Positions 1 through 8,815 of a DNA stretch of 64,000 bases are shown here, one piece after another. The position numbers were made by a program, and so were the translations under genes. How positions within the stretch are numbered: position 1 is the first letter of the stretch; each line of letters starts with the position of its first letter. The notes under the pieces were generated by a model. The model was not told the DNA's origin. It saw only the letters and a program-made list of their open reading frames with translations, and made no database searches. The DNA is from Desulfovibrionales bacterium. GTDB taxonomy: Bacteria; Desulfobacterota; Desulfovibrionia; Desulfovibrionales; Desulfonatronaceae. The stretch is from NCBI GenBank assembly GCA_007693505.1, contig REDL01000080.1, positions 43,629-107,628 on the forward strand, in the 5' to 3' direction.

Positions 1-99
1 ACCACCAGGCTTCACACCCTGAGGGTGAAGCTCCTGTTCACTCCAAGTTCATGACTGCCGCATAGCATTCTTTCAACGTTGATCATTTTGGATCTGTAC

Positions 100-1530
100 A
101 TGCAAAGCTCATCTTCACTGGACATCGCATCACTCTGCCTGGAATATCCCAGAGCCCTGTCCGTCCAAAAACGCATCCACGAAAAGATCGACGACTACGC
201 TGACTACAATTTCTCCTCGTTGCAAAGCACGGCCCTGAACGTATTTTTCGACTTGGCCCAGGAGTTTGATTCCTTTCGAGACCTGATGACCGTCTGCGCC
301 CTGGTCCCCAAGGTTTTTTTCGACCTGGACTGCACGCTTTACCTTTTCCAGAATCACCAACGTGTCGAACACTTCTCCATTTGTCCCGAAACGGGCCAGA
401 ACCCCTCTCCTGCAGTCCACCTCCCTCCCTTGACCATCCCGACATCCCACGATGGGCACTACTACCTGCCGATCAAGGGCAACAAGGACCTGCAATCCTC
501 CTATCCTGTCAACTCCGAAGGCAATCTGCTCGGCATCCTGGATATCCATCCGGAAAAATCACTTTCTGATCACGATCGCCTTTTTTTGGAAAAATACGCC
601 AACAGGGTCGGGTTTCAGCTGCACAGTCGACTGCTGAGCCAGAAAAACCAGGAACATCTCCAGTTCATCCGCAGCCTGGTCAAGGACATTGGCCACAACG
701 TCATTGTGCCGAACATGTACTTCAAACTTTTCTATCGCCGGCTGGAAGGCACCATCAATGCCATGGGCGATCTGGCCGAGGACATGCACGCCGCCCATGC
801 ACAGCCCCATGAAATCGGCACCGCCCATTGGCAAAAACTCATTACCAGAGCGGACTATATCCAGGAGGCACTTCAGGATCAGTTTCGAGAAATCCAACGT
901 CACTACGACAACACCAGCCTGTTTTTGGAAACCCTGTTGCGGCGCAGCCATTTTGAACAAGGCCGTTATGTGCTGGAAAAACGGGCCTGCAACTTCAAAA
1001 ATCAAATCATCGACCCGCAAATCGCCCGATTCATGTCCCAGTTCGAAGAGCGCGGCATTGAAATCGCATGGGCCGGCATCCCGGACAAGGAAATCGAGGT
1101 GGTGGTCGATGTCGGCCTGATCACCCAGGTTTATGCCAATCTTTTCTCCAATGCCGTGAAATATACCGCCCCGGTGCGCGATGCCCGCGGCCGATGGGTA
1201 AAATTTTTGTCCTATGGCTGGGAAGACATGCCCAATTTTTTTGGCAATTGCCGCGACGGTGTCAAACTGAACGTTTTCACAACTGGTCCGCATATCGTCG
1301 GTGAAGAACGGGACAGGCTTTTTGAGGAGGGATTTCGGGCTGGAAACACCGCTCAGGAACCAGGAACGGGCCACGGATTGTTTTTCATTCGCCAGATCGT
1401 GGAACTGCATGGGGGGCGAATGGGCTATGAGCCAACCCCCATGGGTAATAATTTTTTCTTCATCCTTCCCAAGGACGCTTCCTCTCATTCCCCGTTCCTT
1501 GGCTCCGGCAATCCCCGCAAACACCCTTGA
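100..1530 (+). CDS. Orphan sensor histidine kinase with degenerate ATP-binding G1 box
   Basis: A soluble protein of about 476 residues with no membrane segment. The N-terminal 170 residues look like a GAF-type sensor region. A helical part holds IGHN (His near residue 199), the likely phosphoacceptor. The C-terminal HATPase domain shows an N box (QVYANLFSNAVKYT, about residues 343-356) and a G2-like EPGTGHGLFFIRQ (about 420-432). The usual DxGxG of the G1 box is replaced by TTGPHIVG, so ATP binding may be altered. Start: an in-frame TGA lies at 52-54. I chose ATG 100, although TTG at 79 is also open and neither has a good Shine-Dalgarno. No response regulator is adjacent, so the partner and signal are unknown. 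Confidence 0.75.
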   Translation: MQSSSSLDIASLCLEYPRALSVQKRIHEKIDDYADYNFSSLQSTALNVFFDLAQEFDSFRDLMTVCALVPKVFFDLDCTLYLFQNHQRVEHFSICPETGQNPSPAVHLPPLTIPTSHDGHYYLPIKGNKDLQSSYPVNSEGNLLGILDIHPEKSLSDHDRLFLEKYANRVGFQLHSRLLSQKNQEHLQFIRSLVKDIGHNVIVPNMYFKLFYRRLEGTINAMGDLAEDMHAAHAQPHEIGTAHWQKLITRADYIQEALQDQFREIQRHYDNTSLFLETLLRRSHFEQGRYVLEKRACNFKNQIIDPQIARFMSQFEERGIEIAWAGIPDKEIEVVVDVGLITQVYANLFSNAVKYTAPVRDARGRWVKFLSYGWEDMPNFFGNCRDGVKLNVFTTGPHIVGEERDRLFEEGFRAGNTAQEPGTGHGLFFIRQIVELHGGRMGYEPTPMGNNFFFILPKDASSHSPFLGSGNPRKHP

Positions 1531-1718
1531 GTTTTATCAGGGGCTGAGATACCCTTGACCATGTGTGAAGTAGAAAATTTACGCTTGGAGCAAGGAGGTG
1601 ACCTGTTTTCTCTATACACTATCTGACACGACCGTATAACCATTCGATTCGTTTCTGATTCTCGATAGGTCGTCCCCTGTCTCCCCTGAATAAGGGATCA
1701 AACAAAGGAGTTGTGATG
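1531..1718. other. Intergenic leader upstream of the VWA-OmpA gene
   Basis: This short gap holds a thi-box-like string at about 1538-1560 (GGGGCTGAGATACCCTTGACC) and a strong ribosome-site-like AAGGAGGTGA near 1591-1600 that is followed by no sizeable ORF. The rest of a TPP aptamer is not visible. The real ribosome site of the next gene is AAAGGAG at 1704-1710. Confidence 0.4.
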
Positions 1719-2819
1719 ATGCGCAAACCTGTTCTGAAACCGTTGTATGTTCTCTTGGCCTTTTCCCTCTTTCTCACCCTGTCAACCTCGGCCATCGCCC
1801 AAACCGAGCGAATTGTCCCCAGAGCGGAAAACTTTCTGTTTTTTATCGACCATTCCGGATCCATGGCCATGAGCGCCCCCTCCGAGTCTCAAAGCTCCCT
1901 GGCCGCACGCCACGATCCAAACAAGCAGGAAAAGATCGAAGTCACCAAGGAAGTCTTGAAGGCCATCAACAACGACATTCCGGACATCACCTTCACCGCT
2001 GGTCTGTATACATTTGGCCCCTTTCAAGAGTACATCGCCCCCTCGCCGTACGACCCCAATCGCTTGAACCAGGGGATCGGTGACTTGCAGACCCAATACG
2101 ACATTTTCGGTCGCCTCACCCCCATGGGCCTTGGCCTGCAGTCCCTGGACGCCGTGATTGGCGGCCTCTCCAACCGCAGAGCGGTGATCCTGGTCACGGA
2201 CGGCGAATCCAATATCGGCCCCAAACCGCTGCCGATTATCCAGGACATGTACGCCAGGTATGGCACCGACCTCTGCTTCCACGTGATCAGCTTTGCTCAG
2301 ACCGCGGCTGAAAAAGCCCTGGTGGAGCAGATCGCCGCAGTCAATCCCTGCACGGTCACCGCCGATGTCATGGACCTGCAGGACGATGCCAAGCGTGCGG
2401 AATTCGTGCGCAAGGTGTTCTATGACGTGGAAGTCATCCCGGCGGCTCCTGTTGTCGAGCCCACCCCCCCGGCTCCGGTGGAAGAAGTCATTGTCTTCCG
2501 TAATGTGAATTTCGACTTTGACCGGTACAACATCAAACCTGAATTCGAGCCCCTGCTCCGAGAAGCCGCGGAAATCATCAAGGCCCGCCCCGGAAATCAG
2601 GTGCTTGTTGATGGTCACACCTGCAACATCGGCCCCGCGGCCTACAACATGGGTCTGTCCGAACGCCGGGCATCTTCGGTCCGCAACTTCCTGGTCAACG
2701 AGGGCGTTGAAGCGGATCGCATCACAACCCGGGGTTTTGGATTGACCCAACCCCGATTCGACAACAATACCCGCGAAGGTCGCTCCTTGAACCGTCGCGT
2801 GGAAATTCGCTTCGAATAG
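1719..2819 (+). CDS. Outer-membrane/periplasmic VWA-OmpA family protein
   Basis: About 366 residues. A signal peptide ends near AIA-Q (residue 28). A von Willebrand A domain follows with a MIDAS motif, DHSGS, near residues 44-48. A proline-rich linker (about 245-258) leads to a C-terminal OmpA/MotB domain (about 263-366) with NFDFDRYNI, GHTCNIG, LSERRA and NRRVEI. OmpA domains normally bind the diaminopimelate of peptidoglycan through an Asp in the GHTD motif and a downstream Arg. Here the Asp position is Cys, while the Arg is kept. ATGs at 1716 and 1719 and a GTG at 1713 are all possible starts. AAAGGAG at 1704-1710 fits 1719 best. The gene ends at a strong GC hairpin and is probably monocistronic. 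Confidence 0.85.
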   Translation: MRKPVLKPLYVLLAFSLFLTLSTSAIAQTERIVPRAENFLFFIDHSGSMAMSAPSESQSSLAARHDPNKQEKIEVTKEVLKAINNDIPDITFTAGLYTFGPFQEYIAPSPYDPNRLNQGIGDLQTQYDIFGRLTPMGLGLQSLDAVIGGLSNRRAVILVTDGESNIGPKPLPIIQDMYARYGTDLCFHVISFAQTAAEKALVEQIAAVNPCTVTADVMDLQDDAKRAEFVRKVFYDVEVIPAAPVVEPTPPAPVEEVIVFRNVNFDFDRYNIKPEFEPLLREAAEIIKARPGNQVLVDGHTCNIGPAAYNMGLSERRASSVRNFLVNEGVEADRITTRGFGLTQPRFDNNTREGRSLNRRVEIRFE

Positions 2820-2829
2820 ACGCACGCCT

Positions 2830-2865
2830 TTCCCCCCTCCCCGCCCGGGGAGGGGGCCTTCAACA
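2830..2865 (+). terminator. GC-rich hairpin after the VWA-OmpA gene
   Basis: CCCCCTCCCC pairs with GGGGAGGGGG across a GCCC loop, ten nucleotides after the stop codon. There is no T-run, so it may stabilise the mRNA 3' end rather than terminate intrinsically. Confidence 0.6.
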
Positions 2866-2879
2866 TCCGCGAGATTCCA

Positions 2880-3323
2880 ATGCAGCACCATATACTACGT
2901 CTGTTGTTGCCTGCCGCGCTCCTGCTCCTTATGGCCACCCCATCCCTTGCCTCAGGATTTGACACTTCACCCGGCACGGCGCACCATTCAGCCATCGAAC
3001 TCCAGTTCGCCGAGTTTTCCAAAAACTGGATCGACAAGATCGACCGAAGCTTCACCTCTCGAATCGGCAACATCACGTTCGAAACCAACAGCAGAGGATA
3101 CGTCGGAAGGTACATGCAGGTGGATCGGGACTCCGTTTCCTGGTCTGTCAAGCAGACCACCAACAGCCCGCCCACGTACATCGGTTTACTGGAATACACC
3201 GAGTGGACCTATGAAAGCGTGGCTCCTACCCGCGAAGGTGCGGCCCAGGGGCCCTTTGTGGTGGTCCATGGCCGCAAGGTCACCGAGATTTTTCAGTACA
3301 AGGCCAATCGCTGGCTGGAGTGA
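2880..3323 (+). CDS. Small secreted protein of unknown function
   Basis: 147 residues with a clear Sec signal peptide (hydrophobic residues 6-22, cleavage near SLA-SG at about residue 25). The mature part has no membrane segment or cysteine and ends in a Tyr/Phe-rich region that looks beta-rich. I do not recognise the family. It follows the VWA-OmpA gene by 60 nt, with a hairpin between them, so co-transcription is uncertain. ATG 2880 has only a weak ribosome site. The composition is coding-like and a canonical terminator follows, which supports a real gene. Confidence 0.65.
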   Translation: MQHHILRLLLPAALLLLMATPSLASGFDTSPGTAHHSAIELQFAEFSKNWIDKIDRSFTSRIGNITFETNSRGYVGRYMQVDRDSVSWSVKQTTNSPPTYIGLLEYTEWTYESVAPTREGAAQGPFVVVHGRKVTEIFQYKANRWLE

Positions 3324-3360
3324 CCGGCAATTCCTACATTTCGCATCCATCTTTCATCCT

Positions 3361-3394
3361 GAGCGGCTCGGTTTCCCGAGCCGCTCTTTTTTTT
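3361..3394 (+). terminator. Rho-independent terminator
   Basis: A perfect 11-bp stem, GAGCGGCTCGG with CCGAGCCGCTC around a TTTC loop, is followed by eight T residues (3387-3394). Confidence 0.92.
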
Positions 3395-4044
3395 GGGTTA
3401 ACCTCCCTCGCGCGGCTGAGGAGTACAGCGAAAATAATTTGAACAGTTTGATGAAAAGTAAAAATACCTTGAAGCAATTCTCTGACGATGATTTCTGTAG
3501 GGGCAGGCCTCGCGCCCGCCCAGGTTGCAAGCAATCACTTGGAATGCCGATGTTACGATTGCAACTTGCTGACGCCTCGACCCAGGACGGCCGCGAGGGC
3601 CGCCCCTACGAAAGACCAAATGCGACATGGTAACAACCACAACACTGTTAAGGTTATTTTTGCTCGATTCCTAATTCCTGCTGAGACCAGAATAAAATTG
3701 CAGAGAAGCAAGTGCGCAGCGGTGACATCCTGGATAACGATGTCGGTCATATTTGTTCTCAAGCCACAAAGGGCTGTATCGAAATCAAAATCGTGATCGG
3801 AATCGATTTTGGACAACTTTCCAGCTTCAACTTCGATGATTGCAGCCCACCTTGAGGGATACTCTTAAAAACATTGCAATCTACTATCCTGAAACCATAA
3901 AGCTTTCGCAAAAAACAAATTATCCCGTCAAAAAAACAGTTACCGCCGTTGACAGGAAAAATGAAACCCGATATCAAAACAAACCTTGTGGCCAACCACT
4001 CTCCTTGGCGTAGTTGCCTATCTTTCAACCCGGAGGAATCTTCG
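3395..4044. other. Gene-free stretch with a MITE-like element
   Basis: About 650 bases between the secreted-protein terminator and the iron-binding-protein gene. Apart from the inverted-repeat element at 3497-3609, I see no gene. The 3620-4030 part is AT-richer and probably holds the promoter of the iron transport genes. I looked for a Fur-box-like palindrome and did not find a convincing one. Confidence 0.5.
3497..3609. repeat. MITE-like element with imperfect terminal inverted repeats
   Basis: The left end (GTAGGGGCAGGCCTCGCGCCC, from 3497) and the right end (3589-3609) are inverted repeats matching at 18 of 21 positions, about 113 bp apart in total. An inner pair of TTGCAA motifs adds further dyad symmetry. 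GTAGGGGC...GCCCCTAC elements are common in intergenic DNA of environmental bacteria. No transposase is present. Confidence 0.6.
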
Positions 4045-5088
4045 ATGACGTCTCGCCTACCTGTAATGAAATTGCGAATCACTGCCTTTTTTCTTGTCGC
4101 ATGCCTTCTCGTATCAGGAGTACTGACCGCCAACGCCGCGGAAGTGAACATTTACTCCTCGCGGCAAGAGCACTTGATCAAACATCTTCTGGATGACTTT
4201 ACCGCCGAGACCGGCATCCGGTACAACCTGTTGACAGGCGATGGGCCAGGACTTTTGGAGCGATTACGCCGAGAGGGACGAAACAGCCCCGCGGACGTAC
4301 TGATCACCGTGGATGTTGCCAATCTGGTGGCCGCGAAGAATGCCGAGGTGCTCCAACCCATCCAGTCCAGTGTGCTGGAGGAAAACATCCTTCCCCAGTA
4401 CCGGGACGATGAGGGATTCTGGTACGGCCTGTCTGCCCGCGCTCGAATCATTTACTATGACCCGGAGCGGGTTGATCAAGACAAGATCACCACGTATGAA
4501 TCCCTGGCTGACCCGGAATTGGGGCAGTTGGTTTGCGTCCGTTCCTCTTCCAACGTCTACAATATCTCACTCACGGCTTCGATGATTGCCCATCATGGCG
4601 AGGAGCAGACCGAGCAGTGGGTCCGGGGATTAGTGGGCAATTTTGCCAGGTCACCCCAGGACAACGACACGGCGCAGATTCGCGCCGTTGCTGCGGGTGA
4701 GTGCGGCGTGGGCATTGCCAATAGCTACTATTTCGCTCGTCTGCTGGCCTCAGACGCCCCGGCGGACCAGGATGTCACCAGTCGTGTACAAGTGATGTGG
4801 CCCAACCAGGAGGATCGCGGAGCCCATATGAACGTCAGTGGCGCCGGCGTGACCATGAGTTCCAGGAACGTTGACGCGGCAACCAAGCTCATCGAGTTTC
4901 TCTCGGGGGAGCATGCCCAGGAGATCTATGCGCGGGTGAATAACGAGTTTCCCGTGAACCCTAATGTGCAGCCCAGCGGGCCGGTGGTTCAGATGGGTAC
5001 ATTCAAGGCCGACGAATTGGACCTTTCCGTCATCCAAAAACATACCATGGATGCCGTGCGAGTCATGGATCGCGGAGGCTGGCGCTAA
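4045..5088 (+). CDS. Fe(III) ABC transporter, periplasmic substrate-binding protein
   Basis: 347 residues, bacterial ferric-binding-protein family (FbpA/FutA type). The start is ATG 4045 because GGAGG sits at 4032-4036 and a signal peptide follows directly (residues about 8-31, ending ANA-A). The mature protein opens with EVNIYSSRQEH, the typical first strand. It has the domain-crossing segment (AAGECGVGIANSYYFARL, about 214-231), whose tandem tyrosines are expected Fe(III) ligands. It delivers ferric iron to the permease encoded 194 bases downstream. The ORF stays open upstream to 3949, but nothing supports that longer form. Confidence 0.88.
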   Translation: MTSRLPVMKLRITAFFLVACLLVSGVLTANAAEVNIYSSRQEHLIKHLLDDFTAETGIRYNLLTGDGPGLLERLRREGRNSPADVLITVDVANLVAAKNAEVLQPIQSSVLEENILPQYRDDEGFWYGLSARARIIYYDPERVDQDKITTYESLADPELGQLVCVRSSSNVYNISLTASMIAHHGEEQTEQWVRGLVGNFARSPQDNDTAQIRAVAAGECGVGIANSYYFARLLASDAPADQDVTSRVQVMWPNQEDRGAHMNVSGAGVTMSSRNVDAATKLIEFLSGEHAQEIYARVNNEFPVNPNVQPSGPVVQMGTFKADELDLSVIQKHTMDAVRVMDRGGWR

Positions 5089-5282
5089 CAGGTCGCGCAC
5101 TCCAGCAATCACATCGCCCTGAAAATTGATCCGCGCCAGTGCCTTCCCCGGCTCGGGCGCGGATTTTCCTAGCAAACCCATCCACAGCCAGAAGTCTCTC
5201 CTGTACCCATTTGGCTCAAGCCAGCCCTTTTTCACATTGGCATTGCACCATAAGCACCTCCCACCCATGAGGAGTTCTCCAC

Positions 5283-6908
5283 GTGCGTCTTTGGTTCTCT
5301 CTCGTCGTCGGCATTGCCGTCTTGGTCGCCGCACCAATCCTGGTGATCGTCGCCCATCTTTTCGTGCCGGCTTCGGAACACTGGCAGCACCTAGCCGGCA
5401 CGGTACTCCCCCGATACGTGGCCAATTCCTTGCTTTTGATGCTCGGTGTCGGGGCAGGAACATTGGTGATCGGCGTCAGTACGGCTTGGTTGGTCAGCAT
5501 GACCAATTTTCCAGGCCGTCGTCTTTTCGAGTGGAGCCTGATCGTCCCGCTGGCCATCCCTTCCTACGTTATTGCCTTCACCTACACCGGCCTGCTGGAA
5601 TTCGGCGGCCCGGTCCAGACCTTTCTGAGAGATTTTTTTGGCTGGCGCTCCGCCGCGGATTATTGGTTTCCACAGATCCGCTCCCTGCCGGGAGCCATCG
5701 TGATGATGACCTTGGTTTTCTATCCTTATGTATACATGCTCTCGCGGGCGGCTTTCCTGGAGCAGTCGGTCTGCGTCCTGGATGCCAGCCGGACCCTGGG
5801 CAGAGGCGCCTGGAGCACCTTTTTTGGAGTGGCTCTGCCACTCGCCAGACCAGCCGTGGCTGGTGGCCTGGCCCTGGCCTTGATGGAAACCCTGGCAGAC
5901 TTCGGGACCGTGGATTTCTTTTCCGTGGACACTTTTGTCACCGGCATCTACCGTACCTGGAAGGGAATGTGGCTACCGGCGGTTGCCGCCCAATTGGGAG
6001 CGGTCCTAATGCTCTTCATCCTGGCCCTGATCCTTTTGGAGCGCTGGTCCAGGCGGGGACGCGTCAGTCATACCACCGGCTACTATCGTCAACTGCCCCG
6101 CTTCCAACTTCGCGGCATCACCGCCGGGCTGGCCTCTTTGGCCTGTGCCATCCCAGTCTTTTTCGGTTTTTTGCTGCCGGTAACCGCCATGGCTGTCTGG
6201 ACCTGGCAGAGTCGGCAGCTCATCGATTCCAGGTATGTAGAGATGGCCTTGTCCAGTCTGATGCTGGCTACGATCAGTGCCGTGATTGCCGTTGGTACCG
6301 CCGTAATCCTGGCCTACGGCCGACGCCTGGTTCCCGGCAGGATTACCGCCGTAGCGGTCCAGACCGCGGCGCTGGGGTATGCCGTCCCGGGTGCGGTTAT
6401 CGCTTTGGGGATCATGATCCCCTTCGCTTTCCTGGACAATGCCATCGATGATTTTGCCCGTAGCGTCTTCGGCTTTTCCACCGGATTGCTGCTCACTGGA
6501 ACCTGGGCGGCCTTGATCTTTGCCTACGTGGTTCGCTTCCTGGCCGTCTCCAGCAACACCATTGAGGCCAGCTTGCAGAAAGTCACCCCAAGCATGGATG
6601 GTGCGGCCAGGACTTTGGGGCTTACCGCGGGACAAACCCTGCGCCGGGTCCATGGGCCGATCATGCGTGCCAGCCTGCTCACCGCTGGAGTGCTCGTCTT
6701 CGTGGACGTGATGAAGGAACTCCCGGCCACGCTGATGATGCGCCCTTTTGGGTTGAACACCCTGGCCATCCGCTCTTTTGAACTAGCCTCGGACGGTCTG
6801 CTCAAGGAATCCGCCAGTCCCTCCCTGGCCATTGTCCTGGCCGGACTGATTCCGGTCATTCTGGCCAGCCTGATGATCGCCCGCTCCCGCCCCGGGCAAT
6901 CCTCCTAA
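5283..6908 (+). CDS. Fe(III) ABC transporter permease (two fused permease modules)
   Basis: 541 residues and about 12 hydrophobic segments, arranged as two binding-protein-dependent permease modules in one chain, the usual architecture of FbpB/AfuB. Each half carries an EAA-like loop: CVLDASRTLGRGAWSTFFGV in the first half and MDGAARTLGLTAGQTLRRVH in the second. The start is GTG 5283 with AGGAG at 5270-5274. It sits between the binding-protein and ATPase genes, all on the plus strand. Together they form a complete ferric importer. Confidence 0.88.
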   Translation: MRLWFSLVVGIAVLVAAPILVIVAHLFVPASEHWQHLAGTVLPRYVANSLLLMLGVGAGTLVIGVSTAWLVSMTNFPGRRLFEWSLIVPLAIPSYVIAFTYTGLLEFGGPVQTFLRDFFGWRSAADYWFPQIRSLPGAIVMMTLVFYPYVYMLSRAAFLEQSVCVLDASRTLGRGAWSTFFGVALPLARPAVAGGLALALMETLADFGTVDFFSVDTFVTGIYRTWKGMWLPAVAAQLGAVLMLFILALILLERWSRRGRVSHTTGYYRQLPRFQLRGITAGLASLACAIPVFFGFLLPVTAMAVWTWQSRQLIDSRYVEMALSSLMLATISAVIAVGTAVILAYGRRLVPGRITAVAVQTAALGYAVPGAVIALGIMIPFAFLDNAIDDFARSVFGFSTGLLLTGTWAALIFAYVVRFLAVSSNTIEASLQKVTPSMDGAARTLGLTAGQTLRRVHGPIMRASLLTAGVLVFVDVMKELPATLMMRPFGLNTLAIRSFELASDGLLKESASPSLAIVLAGLIPVILASLMIARSRPGQSS

Positions 6909-6929
6909 CTGTCAACAGATAAGGTTCCC

Positions 6930-8090
6930 ATGTCTTTGCTGATTGAGACCATTCGTCACACGTTCGGCCCCAAGACCGTGCTTCAGGATATTTCCCTCCA
7001 GGTCGCATCCGGTGAGGTTGTCTGCCTGCTGGGTCCATCCGGCTGCGGCAAGACAACCCTGCTCAGGCTGATTGCCGGACTCGAGGAACTCCAGCATGGC
7101 CGTATTCTGATTGATGACCAGGTCATTGCCGAACCCCGGCGGCAGATGCTGCCGGAACGGCGCGGCACCGGATTCCTGTTCCAGGATTTCGCCTTGTTTC
7201 CGCACCTCACGGTCCTGGAAAACACCATGTTCGGCCTGGCGCAAAGGAGTTCCAAAGCCGAACGTCGCGCCAAAGCCCTGGACGCCCTGGAGCAGGTGGA
7301 CATGCAGGACTACGCGGCGGTCTATCCACATGAACTTTCCGGCGGACAGCAGCAACGGGTGGCCTTGGCCCGAGCCCTGGCCCCCAGCCCGCGGATCATG
7401 CTCCTGGACGAACCGTTCTCCAACCTGGACACCCGGCTGCGGGCCCAGATTCGAGACCAGACCCTGCATGTGCTCAAATCCACCGGCGTGGCCACGGTCA
7501 TGGTCACCCACGATCCGGAAGAGGCCATGTTCATGGGCGACCGGATCATCCTGATGCATCAAGGTCACATCGTGCAAACCGGCAGCCCGGCAGAGTTGTA
7601 TGCCCATCCGGTCAATGCCTTCGTGACCACTTTTTTCAGTGACGTGAACGCGATTTCGGGAACAGTGGAGGCAGGCGCCGTCCAGACCAAATTCGGAACC
7701 ATCAAGGCACATGGCCTCCCGGACGGATCAGCGGTGGACATTCTCTTCCGGCCGGATGCCGTTTCCGTGCGTAACGGCCACTGTGCGCTCTCGTCCCATC
7801 GGGGCGAAGCCGCCCCAAACGGATATCGGACGGCAAGTGAAAGCGTGAGCAATATTGCCGAAGGCAGGGACGAACGTCCCTTGGAAAATCTTATCGAGGC
7901 CGATGTTCTGACCACCCGCCTGCTTCCGGGAGCGACTCTTGTCCACCTCAGGATCCCCGTAAATGGGCAAAGCGATACGCCGGATCTGCATCTGCATGCC
8001 CGGGTCCCCTGTGTTTCCCCCATGCCCGAGGGAACAAAGGTCCAGGTGCATGTCCCCTTGGACCAGATCTATGTATTCCCGAAATCCTGA
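6930..8090 (+). CDS. Fe(III) ABC transporter ATP-binding protein
   Basis: 386 residues. Walker A GPSGCGKTTL (about residues 35-44), Q-loop FLFQDFALFP, signature LSGGQQQRVALARAL (about 136-150), Walker B IMLLDEPFSNLD and switch His in MVTHDPEEA are all intact, so it should hydrolyse ATP. The C-terminal 150 residues correspond to a TOBE-type regulatory region as in FbpC/PotA-class ATPases, with a long poorly conserved insert around 285-315. It follows the permease by 21 nt. Its 3' end overlaps the convergent cobI/cbiL gene by 22 nt. Confidence 0.9.
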   Translation: MSLLIETIRHTFGPKTVLQDISLQVASGEVVCLLGPSGCGKTTLLRLIAGLEELQHGRILIDDQVIAEPRRQMLPERRGTGFLFQDFALFPHLTVLENTMFGLAQRSSKAERRAKALDALEQVDMQDYAAVYPHELSGGQQQRVALARALAPSPRIMLLDEPFSNLDTRLRAQIRDQTLHVLKSTGVATVMVTHDPEEAMFMGDRIILMHQGHIVQTGSPAELYAHPVNAFVTTFFSDVNAISGTVEAGAVQTKFGTIKAHGLPDGSAVDILFRPDAVSVRNGHCALSSHRGEAAPNGYRTASESVSNIAEGRDERPLENLIEADVLTTRLLPGATLVHLRIPVNGQSDTPDLHLHARVPCVSPMPEGTKVQVHVPLDQIYVFPKS

Positions 8091-8806
8091 CCAGATTCCC
8101 TGTTCACAAGAGCCAAGGAGAAATAGGACAGCGGCTCGGGAACTGCCTCCAGGTCAGAGTACACGGCCTCCTCGGTCAAACCGCACCGGGTGATCAGCGT
8201 GGTTCGCTCTTCCAGGGCATTGCTCCGCAACAGGTTCTTCAGTTCCGCAAGTCGCTTGGCCGGTTTCAAGATCACCATGGCGTCCGCTTCGCCAAGCAGT
8301 CGCTCCAGACGAGCCTCCGGGGTATGCCCTGTGGCCACCACCAGGGTTTCCTCACCCTCCACCAGGGTCCGCTCCAGGCGAGCCGCCGCTGCCTGAAAGG
8401 ACGTCACCCCTGGGATGATCCGGATGTCCACCCCCGCATCCCAGGTACGGATGGATCGCAGCACATGGCCGAAGGTGCTGTAGATCAACGGATCGCCCAG
8501 GGTGATGAACGCGGCGCTCTGCCCGGTATTCAAATACTCCAGTACCTGCGCGGCATTCTTGCGTCGTGCCTCCTGACGGATGTGGTCGTCTCGCGTCATC
8601 GGGAATTCCAGGCGCTGAACGCCGGCATCAGGGGCCAAGTGCGGGCGGATGATGTCCAAAGCCACGGAAAAATCGTTCTTGGCCGAGGCTGGCGTGAAGA
8701 CCATGCGCACATTGCCCAGAGCCTTGACCGCGGCCAAGGTGAGCAGATCCGGATCACCCGGACCAACACCGATTCCGAACAGGATACCCTGCGTTGCAAT
8801 TCCCAT
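8069..8806 (-). CDS. cbiL: Precorrin-2 C20-methyltransferase
   Basis: 245 residues of the tetrapyrrole (SAM-dependent) methylase family. The N-terminal GIGVGPGDPDLLTLAAVKAL (about 10-29) is the family's SAM-binding loop. ITLGDPLIYSTFGHV (about 101-115) and IIPGVTSFQAAAARL are also diagnostic of the CobI/CbiL branch, which methylates C20 of precorrin-2 or cobalt-factor II in cobalamin synthesis. No other cobalamin gene is in the window. It lies 9 nt after uppP and probably shares its transcript. I prefer cbiL over cobI because an anaerobe would use the cobalt-early route, but the sequence alone cannot decide that. Confidence 0.85.
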   Translation of the reverse strand: MGIATQGILFGIGVGPGDPDLLTLAAVKALGNVRMVFTPASAKNDFSVALDIIRPHLAPDAGVQRLEFPMTRDDHIRQEARRKNAAQVLEYLNTGQSAAFITLGDPLIYSTFGHVLRSIRTWDAGVDIRIIPGVTSFQAAAARLERTLVEGEETLVVATGHTPEARLERLLGEADAMVILKPAKRLAELKNLLRSNALEERTTLITRCGLTEEAVYSDLEAVPEPLSYFSLALVNRESGQDFGNT

Positions 8807-8815
8807 CGTGTGAAC

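Noticed and set aside
1538..1560. Thi-box-like string GGGGCTGAGATACCCTTGACC suggesting a TPP riboswitch
   Set aside because: The P3 stem and the downstream CCTGATCTGGATAATGCCAGCG half are missing, and the next gene is a VWA-OmpA protein without a link to thiamine.
1561..1626. 21-codon ORF beginning MCEVEN, reminiscent of CooT-type nickel proteins
   Set aside because: It is far too short and the rest of the family pattern does not follow.
3620..4030. Fur box upstream of the iron transporter genes
   Set aside because: I scanned for a GATAATGATAATCATTATC-like palindrome and saw only weak AT-rich matches.
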